Source of the DNA: Hyperoodon ampullatus
Taxonomy: Eukaryota; Chordata; Mammalia; Artiodactyla; Ziphiidae
Direction of reading: 5' to 3'
Assembly (NCBI GenBank): GCA_949752795.1
Contig: CATKHW010000558.1
Span: forward strand, 62,001-126,000
DNA: 64,000 nucleotides
Shown: in pieces, positions 54,151 through 64,000 of the stretch
How positions within the stretch are numbered: position 1 is the stretch's first letter
Layout: each line of letters opens with the position of its first letter
Translations under genes and position numbers: made by a program
The notes under the pieces: generated by a model
Databases searched by the model: none
What the model saw: only the letters and a program-made list of their open reading frames with translations
What the model was told of the DNA's origin: nothing

Positions 54151-54443
54151 GAGACATATCGATACACAAGTTTTAAGATTTTTACTACTCTGATATATTC
54201 CTCTGCGGGGAATATGGGTGTTCAGTCCCTTTCACTGAGGAAGGAGTAGGTCTTGTCTATTCTGTATTTGAATTATAGAACGGTACCTGTGCTAATATCA
54301 AACTCTGGTTTTGTACATCTCCCCACCTCTCTTTCCCCTTAAGCAGGCGTAAGTATGTATTCTAAATGTGAGACACTGTTCTCTTTCCTAATTCAGTTCA
54401 TATGTAGCCATGTTTACATTTCCTTCATAAGTGATATCTTATG
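54151..54443 (-). repeat. composite monomer 9, 293-bp partial
   Basis: Only the antisense L1 3'UTR part is present, from GAGACATATC to AGTGATATCTTATG, where the array stops against minisatellite block C. The stop point is the same L1 position as the left edge of the 10,737 block. Confidence 0.9.
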
Positions 54444-57400
54444 TCAGAATTCTCCAAGGTTCTTGTCATCATAATGCTCTATGATGCTCTTCATCAAAAT
54501 TATCCAGGGTTTTCTCATCACAATGCTCCACAGTCTTGCCATCACATTTCTCCATTCCCTGATCATCACAATGCGCCTTTACTTTTGTCATCACAATCGT
54601 CCTTGACACGTGTCATCACAATGCTCCCTGACACCTGTCTTCACTATAATCCATGACGTTGTCATCACAATGTTCCATGCTCTTTTCATCACAATGCACC
54701 ATGCCCACTGTCATCACAATAATCCATGAAATTTGTGAGACCAATGCTCCATGCCCCTGTCATCAAAATGCTCCATGCCCTTGACATCCCAATGCTCCAT
54801 GACCCTTGTCATCACAATGCTCCGTGGCTCCATTCATCACAATGCTTCATGATATTTGTCATCACAATGGTCAATGCCCTCATCATCACAAGGCTCTGTG
54901 ACCTGTGTCACCACAATGCACCATGAACTTTTCATCACAATGCTCCATGCCTTTCTCAGCACAACACTCAATGACAATTGTCATCACAATGCTCCATGCG
55001 CTTGTCAGCAAAATGGTCCCCCAGCTTGTCATCACAATGCTCCATGCACTTCTCATCAAAATGCTCTGTCACCACTGATATCACAATGTTCCATTACTAG
55101 TCATCACAATACGCCCTCATCCTTGTCATCACAATGTTCCATGACTGCTGTCATCACAATACTACATGCCCTTATCATCACAGTGCTCCATGACCACTGA
55201 CATCACAATTTTCCATAACCCATGTCATCAAAATGCTCCATGACCTTTTTCGTCACAATGCTCCATGACCCCTTACCTCACCATGCTCCATAACCCATGT
55301 CATCAAAATTCTCCAAGACCTTTGTCATCACAAATCTCCATGAGGATTGTCATCACAAAGCTCGATGCCCTTCTCATAACAATGCTCCATGCCCTTGTCA
55401 TTACAGTCCTCCATGAACCCTGTACCAAAGTGTTCTGCGCCCTTGTCATCACAATGCGCCAGGCCCAATCTCATCACAATAATCCATGAAACATTTCAGA
55501 CCAATGCCTCATTGCCATTTCATCACAATGCTCCATTACCCCTGTCATAACAATGCTCCATGACCCCTGTCATCACAATGCACTGTGCCCATCACCATAA
55601 TATTTCATGCTATTGTCATCACAATGAAAGCAAAATGCTCAATGACCTCTGTCATCAAAATGATCCAAACCCTTCTGATCACAGTGTTCCATAACACTTG
55701 TCATCACAATGCTCCATGAGGCTGGTCATCACAATGATCCATGGTCTTCTCATCACAATGCTCCATGACGTTTGTCACCACAATGCTCAATAAACATTGC
55801 ATCACAATGCTCGCTGACACTTGTCGTCAGTATGCTCCTTGAACCCTGTCATGACAAGGCTCCATGCCTTTTTCATCACAATGATCCATGCCCTTTTCAT
55901 CACAGTGCTCCAAGACCCATGTAATCACAATGCTCCATAACCCATGTCATCACAATGCACCATGCACTTGTCATCACAATGCTCCACATCCTTGTCATCA
56001 AAATGCTCCATAAACCTTGTCAACACAATGCTCCATGCTCTTCACCTCAAAATGCCTTCTCACCACTGATATCACAATGTTCCATCACTAGTCATCACAA
56101 TACTCGCTCACCCCTGTCATCACAATATTCCATGACCCTTGTAATCACAATTCTCCATGCCCTTGTCATCACAAAGCTCCATGACGCATGTCACCAGAAT
56201 GCTCCATGGCCTTCTCATCACAATGCTCCATGCCCTTGTCATCACAATGCTCCAACAACCCTGTAATCACAATGCTCCATGCCCCTTTTCATCTCAATGC
56301 TCCATGAACACTGTCATCACAAGTCACTGTGCCCATCACCATAATATTTCATGCTATTGTCATCAGAATGAAATCAAAATGCTCAATCACCTCTGTCATC
56401 ACAATGCACCAAACCCTTCTGATCACAATGTTCCATAACACTTGTCATCACAATGCCCCATGACGCTGGTCATCACAATTATCCATGGTCTTCTCATCAC
56501 AATGCTCCATGATCTTTGTCATCACAATGCTCAATACACTTATCATCACAATGCTCCCTGACAGTTGTCATCAGTATGCTCCTTGAACCCTGGCATGACA
56601 AGGCTCCATACATTTTTCATCACAATGATCCATTCCCTTTTCATCACAATGCTCCAAGACCCCTGTAATCACAATGCTCCATGTCCTTGTCATCACAAAG
56701 CTCCATGACACATGTCATCAGAATGCTCCATTGCCTTCTCATCACAATGCTCCATGCCCTTGTAATCACATTGCTTCAAAACCCCTGTAATCTCAATGCT
56801 CCATGCACCTTTTCATCAGAATGCTCCATGACCCTTTTCATCAAAATGCTCCATTAACCCTGACATCACACTGTTCCATAACCCCTTTCATCAAATTGTT
56901 CCATGACAATTTTCATCAATTTGCTCCATCAACCTGTCATCACAATGCTCCCTGCCCTTCTCATCACAATGCACCATGACCTTGTCATCAAAATGCTCCA
57001 TGACTTTTGTCATCACAAAGCTCCATGACCCTTGGCATCACAATGCTCCATGCAATTTCATCACAATGCTCCATGAAACGTCCCATCACATTGCTCCATG
57101 CCCTTGTCACCACAATGATCCATGATGCTTGTCATCACAATGCTCGATACTCTTCTCATCACAATGCTCCATGACCTTGTCATTACAATCCTCTATGACA
57201 AATGTATCACAGTGTTCCGTGCCCTAGTCATCACAATGCTCCATTACCCCTTTCATAATAATGCTCCATGACCCCTTCATCACAATGTTCCACGGCCTTG
57301 TCATCCAAGTCTCCATGACCCCTGTCATCAAAATACTCCATGAACATTTTCAGCCTAATTCTCCATGACCTTCTCATCACAATGCTCATAGACCCTTGCC

Positions 57401-60400
57401 ATCACAATTCTCCATGCCCTGTTCATCACAATGCTCCATGTCCCATGTCATTACAATTCTCCAAATTCTTGTCATCACACTGCACCATGACACTTCTCAT
57501 CACAATGTTATATGATCTTTTCATCACAATTCTCCAAGCATTTGTCATCGCAATGCTCTATGACCCCTGTCATAGCAAGCTCCATGTGCTTTTCCTCAGA
57601 ATGCTTCACGAACTTGTCATCAAAATTCTCAATGGCCCTTTTCACCACAATGCTCCATGCCCTTGTCATCACAATGCCCCTTGACCCTTGACATCACAAT
57701 GTTCCAAGTACTTGTCATCAAAATGATCCATTACATTTGTCATCAAAATCCTCCATGACACTTGGTATCACAATGCTCCATGCCCTTGTCATCACAATGC
57801 CCCTTGACCCTTGACATCACAATGTTGCAAGCCCTTGGCATCAAAATGATCCATTACATTTGTCATCACAATGCTCCATGACACTTGGTATCACAATGCT
57901 CTATGCCATTGTCATCAAAATGGACAATGACATATGTCATCACAATGCTCCCTGACACCTGTCTTCACAATACTCCATGAGCTTGTTATCACAATGTTCC
58001 ATGCACTTTTCATCACAATGCGCCATGCCCACTGTCATCACAATAATCCATGAAACTTGTCAGCCCAATGTTCCATGACCCTGTCATCATAAAGTTCCCT
58101 GCCCTTGTCATCACAATGCTCCATGACCCCTGTCATCACAATGCTCAGTGACTCCAGGTATCACAATGCTTCATGACCCTTGTCATCACAGTGGTCCATG
58201 CCCTTGTCACATAAGGCTCTGTTACATTTGTCACCAGATTGTTCCATGCCCTTGTCATCTCAATGCTCCATGCCCACTGTCATCACAATAATCCATGAAA
58301 CTTTTCAGCCCTGTGTTCCATGCCCCTGTCATCACATTCCTCCATGCCCCTGTCATCACAATGCTCCCCAACCTTGTCATCACAGTGCCCTGTGACTCCA
58401 GTCATCACAATGCTTCATGACATTTGTCATCACAATGGTCCATGCCCTCATCATCACAAGGCTCTGTGAACTTTTTCACCACTATGCTCCATGAACTTTT
58501 GATCCCAATGCTCTGTGAGCCATGTGATCACAATTCTCCATGCCTTTGTCAGAACAATGCTCCATGACATTTGTCATCACAATGCTACATGCCCTTGTCA
58601 GCACAATGCTCCATGACCCATGTCATCACAGTGTGCCATGCGCTTGTCATTACAATGCTCCCCAACCTTGTCATCACAATGCTCCGTAAAACTTGTCACC
58701 ACAGAGCTACATGCACTTCACATCAAAATGCTGTCTCACCACTAATATCATAATTTTCCAACACTGGGCACCACAATATTGCCTCTCTCCTGTCATCACA
58801 ATGTTTCACGGCATTGTCATCACAAGGCTCCATGACCCAAGTAATCACAATTCTCCATGCCAATTTTCATCTCAATGCTCCATGAAGCTTGCCATCACAA
58901 CGAACCATGCCCATCGACATAATGCTTCATGCTATTGTCATCACAATGAAATCAAAATGCTACATTACCTCTCTCATCACAATGCTCCAAACCCTTGAGA
59001 TCACAATGCTCCATAACACTTGTCATCACAACGCCCAATGACGCTCGTCATCACAATTATCCATGCACTTCTCATCACAATGTTCCATGACCTTTGTCAT
59101 CACAATGCTCCCTGACACTTGTCGTCCGTATGCTCCTTGAACCCTCTCATGACAAGGCTCCATGCCTTTTTCATCACAATGATCCATGTCCTTTTCTTCA
59201 CAATGCTCTAAGACCCCTGTGATCACAATGCTGCATGCACCTTTTCATCAGAATGCTCCATGAGACTTCTCATCACAAGGCTCAGTGGGCTTCTCATCAC
59301 AATGCTCCAGGACCTTGTCATCACAATGTTCCATTCCCTTGTCAGCACAATGCTCCATGACCCCTGCCATCACAAAACTCCATGAACATTTTCAGCCCAA
59401 TGATCTATGACCTTCTCATCACAATGTTCCATGACCACTGTCATCACAACGCTCCATGGCCACTGACAACACAATGATCCTGGACTCTTTTCATCAAACT
59501 GCTCCATGACCCTTGTCATCACAATGATCCATTCCCTTGCCATCCCAATGCTCCATGACACCTGTAATCACAATGCTCCGTGACGCTTGTCATCACAGTG
59601 CTCTATTATCCTTGTCATCAAAATGCTCCATGCATTTGTCAGCAAAATGCTATATGATCTTGTCATCACAATGCTCCATGCGCTTGTCATCAAAATACTC
59701 TATTCCCATTGTCATCAAAATCCTCCATGAACCTTGGGTTCACATTGCTTCATGCCATGTCATGACAATGCTCCATGCTACTTGAAATGAAAATGATCCA
59801 TGACCTCTGTCATCACAATGCTCCAAACCCTTGTGATCACAATGTTAAATAACACTTGTCATCACAACGCTCCATGATGCCTGTCATCACAATGCTCCAT
59901 GACCATTGTAATCACAATGCTCAATACACTTGTCATGACAATGCTCCCTGACACTTGACATCAGAATGCTCCTTGAAACCTGTCATGAAAAGGTTCCATA
60001 CCTTTTTCATCACAATGCACCATGCCTTTTTCATCACAATGCTCCATGCTATTGTCATCACAATACTCCAGAAACTTGTCATCAGAATGCTCCATGACCC
60101 TTGTTATCACAATGATACATGACACTTGTCATCACTATTCTCCATGCCCCGTGTCATTACAGTGCTCGATGACACTCGTCATCAAAATGCTCCATGGTCT
60201 TGCCATCACAATGCTCCACGGACTTGCCATCACAATGCTCCATGCCCTGGACATCACAATGCTCCATGTCCCTTGTCATCACAATGTTCCATCACACTTC
60301 TGATCACCATGATACATGCTCTTGTCATCACAATCATCCATGACACTTGGCATCACAATGCTCAATGCCATTGTCATCACAATGGACCATGACATATGCC

Positions 60401-63400
60401 ATCACAATGCTCCCTGACACCTGTCTTCACAATAAGCCATGAACATGTCATAACAATGCTCCATGCCATTGTCATCACAATGCTCCATGCCGTTGTCGTC
60501 ACAATGCACCATGAACTCTGTCATCACAATGCTCCATGAACTTTTCATCACAATGCTCCGTGACCCTTGTCATCACAATGCTCCATGCCTTTGTCAGAAC
60601 AGTGCTCCATGACCCTTGTCTTCACAATGCTCCATGCGCTTCTCAGCACAATGCTCCATGACCCATGTCATCATAATGTGCCATGCGCATGTCATCACAA
60701 TGCTCCACAACTTTGTCATCACAATGCTCCATAAACCTTGTCATCACAATGCTCCCTGCACTTCTCATCAAAATGCTCTCTCACCACTAATATCACAATG
60801 TTCCATCCCTAGTCATCACAATACTCCATCACCACTGTCATCACAATGTTCCATGACCCCAGTAATCACAATGCTCCATGCCCTTGTCATCACAAAGCTC
60901 CATGATGCATGTCATCAGAATGCTCCATGGCCTTCTCATCACAATGCTCCATGACCTTGCCCTTACAATGCTCCATTACCACTGTCATCACAATGCTCCA
61001 TGACCACTGACGTCACAGCGCTCCATGACCCCTGACAACACAATGATCCGGGTCTCTTGTCATCAAAATGCTCCATGACACTTGAAATCACAGTGATCCA
61101 TGTGTTTGTCATCCCAATGCTCCATGACCCCTGTAATCAGAATGCTCTGTGACGATTGTCATCACAGTGCTCCATGACCCTTGGCAACACAATGCTCCAT
61201 GCCATTGTCATCACAATACTCCATCAAACCTATCATCACATTGCTCCATGCCCTTGTCATCACAAAGCTCCATAACACTTGTCATCACAATGCTCGATGC
61301 CCTTCTCATCACAATGCTCCATTACCATTGTCATCACAATGCTCAATACACTTGTGATCACAATGCTCCCTGACACTTGTTGTCAGAATGCTCCTTGAAC
61401 ACTGTCATGAAAAGGCTCCATGCCTTTTTCATCACAATGCTCCATGCCCATTTCATCACAATGCTCCATGGCATTGTCATCACATTACTCCACAAGCTTG
61501 TCATCAGAATGGTCCATGACCCTTGTCATCACAATGATCCATGACACCTGTCATCACAATGCTCCATGCCCCTTGTCATTACAGTGCTCCATGACACTCA
61601 TCATCACAATAATCCATGGTCTTCTCATCACAATGCTCCACGGTCTTGCCATCACAATGCTCCATGCCCTGGTCATCACAATTCTACATGTCCTTGTCAT
61701 CACAGTGCTCCATGACAATTCTCATCAAAATGTTACATGCACTTGTCAATACAATTCTCCATGCACTTGTCATCGCAATGCTCCATGACCCTTGTCATAA
61801 CAATGCTCCATTACCCCTGCCATCACAATGTTCCCCGGCCTTTTCATCCAAGGATCCATGACCATTGTCATCACAATGCTCCAAGACCCCTGTAATCACA
61901 ATGTTCCATGCCTTTGTCATCACAAAGATCCATGACGCATGTCATCAAAATACTCCATGGCCTTCTCATCACAATGCTCCATGCCCTTGTCATCACAATT
62001 GTCCAAGACCCCTGTAATCACAATGCTCCATGCCCCTTTTCATCTCAGTGCTCCATGACCCCTGTCATCACAATGCTCTGTGACTCCAGTCATCAAAATG
62101 ATTCATGACTTTTCTCATCACAATGGTCCATGCCCTTGTCACACAAGGCTCTGTGACCTTTGTCACCACAATGCTCCATGAACTTTTCATCACAGTGCTC
62201 TGTGACCCTTTTCATCACAATGCACCGTGCCTTTGTCAGCACAATGATCCATGACACATGTCATCACAATGCTCCATGAGCTTTTAAGCACAATGCTCCT
62301 TGACCCATGTCATCACAATGTGCCATGCACTTGTCATCACAATTCTCCACATCATAGTCATCACAATTCTCCATAAAACTTGTAATCACAATGCTCAATG
62401 CACTTGTCATCAAAATGCTCTCTCACCATTGATTTCACAATGTTCCATCACTATTCATCACAATACTCCCTCAACCCTGTCATCACAATGTTCCATAACC
62501 CCAGTCATCACAATGCTAAATGCCCTTATCGTCACAATGTACCAATCCCTTGTCATCAAAATGCTCTATGACCACTGTCATCACAATGCTCCATGACCCG
62601 TGACAACACAATGATCCGGGACACTTGTCATCTGAATGCTCCATTACCCTTGTCATCAATATGATCCATGCCCTTGCCATCTCAATGCTCCATGACCCCT
62701 GTAATAACCGTGCTCCGTGACGCTTGTCATCACAGTGCTCCATGACCCTTGTCATCAAAATGTTCCGTACGTTTGTCAGCAAAATGCTACATGACCTTGT
62801 CATCACAATGCTCCATGTGCTTGTCATCACAGTACTCCATTACGATTGTCATCAAAATCCTCGATGAAACTTGCGTTCACATTGCTTCATGCCCTTGTCA
62901 TCACAATGCTCCATGGTCGTTGAAATGAAAATGTTCCATTCCGTCTTTCATCACAATGCTCCAAACCCTTGTGATCACAATGTTCCATAACCCTTGTCAA
63001 CACAACGCTCTATGATGCCTGTCATCACAATGCTGCATGAACATTGTCATCACAATGTTCAATACACTTGTCATCACAATGCTCCCTGACACTTGTCGTC
63101 AGAATGCTCCTTGAAACCTGTCATGAAAAGACTCCATGCCTTTTTCATCACAATGCTCCATGCCCTTTTCATCACAATGCTCCATTCCAGTGTCATCACA
63201 ATACTCCACAAGCTGGTCATAAGAAGGCTCCATGACCCCTCTCATCAAAATGATCCATGGCACCTGTCATCACAATGCTCCATTCCCCTTGTCACTACAG
63301 TGCTCCATGACGCTCGTCATCACAATTACCCATGATCTTCTCATGACAATGTTCCACAGTCTTGCCATTACAACGCTGAATGCCCTGGTCATCACAATGC

Positions 63401-64000
63401 TCCATGTCCCTTGTCATCACAATTCTCCACGTACCTCTCATCACAATGTGCCATGACACTTCTCATCACAATGTTACATGCTCTTGTCAACACAATTATC
63501 CATGCACTTGTCATCGCAATGCTCCATGACCCCTGTCATAGCAATCTCCATGTGCTTGTCATCGCAATGCTTCACGACGTTTTCATCAAAATTCTCAATG
63601 GCCGTTGTCATCACAATGCTCCATGCCCTTGTCATCACAATGCTCCATGACACTTCTCATCACAATGCTCCAAGCCCATGTCATCACAATGCTCCATTAC
63701 ATTTGTCATCACAATCCTCCATGACACTTGGCATCACAATGCTCCATGCCATTGTCATCACAATGCACCTTGACATATGTCATCACAATGCTCCCTGACA
63801 CCTGTCTTCACAATAATCCATGACCTTGTCATCACAATGCTCCATTCCCTTGTCATCACAATGCGCCATGCCCACTGTCATCACAATAATCCATGAAACT
63901 TTTCAGACCAATGTTCCATGCCCCTGTCATCACAATGCTCCATGACCCTTGACAACACAATGATCCGGGACTCTTGTCATGAAAATGTTCCATGACCATT
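54444..64000 (-). repeat. 24-25 bp minisatellite array, block C (CATTGT strand on -)
   Basis: Minisatellite in the same orientation as block B, running off the right edge. The first 165 bp or so are homologous to the reverse complement of the last bases of block A (shared series GTCATCATAATGCTC, ATTATCC, TTCTCATCACAATGCTCCAC, GTCTTGCCATCACA). The two then diverge because block C lacks about a dozen monomers there. Higher-order landmarks (AATGAAATCA variant at 55607, 56351 and 58929; GACATATGTCATCAC near 57932 and 63775) recur. No gene is supported. Confidence 0.95.
57658..57903 (-). repeat. local 123-bp (five-monomer) tandem duplication in block C
   Basis: Copies 57658-57780 and 57781-57903 share the unusual series CAATGCCCCTTGACCCTTG, then ATCACAATGTT, then AAAATGATCCATTACATTTG, then ACACTTGGTATCACAATGCTC. 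Only about half a dozen bases differ. The CCCCTTGACCCTTGACATC combination occurs nowhere else that I noticed, so this is a local, fairly recent duplication. Confidence 0.85.

Larger units (their letters stand above)
40240..54443 (-). repeat. tandem array of about 1.74-kb L1-derived composite satellite, 8.2 monomers
   Basis: Head-to-tail array with L1 sense on the minus strand. Using GAGACATATCAATACATAGG as phase marker, monomers start at 40241, 41988, 43726, 45464, 47201, 48940, 50679, 52416 and 54151, giving periods of 1,735-1,747 bp. Each monomer on the + strand reads: antisense L1 3'UTR and ORF2 end, palindrome, segment c, then a T-rich tract (the L1 A-tail). A cetacean common satellite of about this length has been described as L1-derived (recalled knowledge). 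The match of length and L1 content makes this a good candidate for that family. No target-site duplication flanks the array. Confidence 0.92.

Noticed and set aside
40240..54443. CENP-B box
   Set aside because: I looked for TTCG-N4-A-N2-CGGG and its complement in a composite monomer. Partial hits such as the TTCGGACGATTG string lack the CGGG half.
1..64000. About 150 open frames of 60-160 codons in the minisatellite
   Set aside because: The minisatellite strand reading TTGTCATCACAATG lacks stop codons in its repeating frames, while the opposite strand carries TGATGA. The products are degenerate repeats of a few motifs (for example HHNAP and VITMLH) with starts and ends set by random mutations, and overlapping frames are open together. 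This is a composition effect, not coding.

Overview
The window is repetitive heterochromatin from a mammal. I find no supportable protein-coding gene, tRNA, rRNA or CRISPR array. Two satellite families fill it. (1) A 24-25 bp minisatellite, core CATTGTGATGACAA with a GGAG box, occupies about 47.4 kb (roughly 1,900 monomers). (2) A composite monomer of about 1.74 kb occupies the rest. Half of that monomer is the 3' end of a LINE-1 element (end of ORF2, 3'UTR and A-tail), and half is a segment I do not recognise. The two halves meet at a 74-bp near-perfect palindrome.

The organism is probably a cetartiodactyl and plausibly a whale. The L1 3'UTR follows the laurasiatherian/cetartiodactyl L1 ending. 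A common cetacean satellite of about 1.75 kb has been described as L1-derived; this is recalled from the literature and not checked here. The 1,735-1,748 bp period fits that satellite better than the shorter dolphin version.

Layout: 1-10,736 is minisatellite with its CATTGT strand on +. 10,737-13,118 is 1.37 composite monomers with L1 sense on +. 13,119-40,239 is minisatellite inverted relative to the first block, and it contains a near-identical 3.9-kb duplication (13,119-17,015 and 19,210-23,106, offset 6,091 bp). 40,240-54,443 is a head-to-tail array of eight composite monomers plus a 293-bp ninth, with L1 sense on the minus strand. 54,444-64,000 is minisatellite in the same orientation as the second block.

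The satellite/L1 boundary at 10,736/10,737 and the one at 54,443/54,444 are the same boundary in opposite orientation, so the left 13.1 kb is an inverted relative of the right end. The inversion breakpoint at 13,118/13,119 falls inside a truncated composite monomer and is also the first base of the 3.9-kb duplication. This suggests one complex rearrangement joined the two.

Many long open frames occur because the ACAATG-strand of the minisatellite happens to lack stops. They encode only low-complexity His/Met/Ser/Gln repeats and are not annotated as genes. Identity and copy estimates were made by eye, without alignment software.
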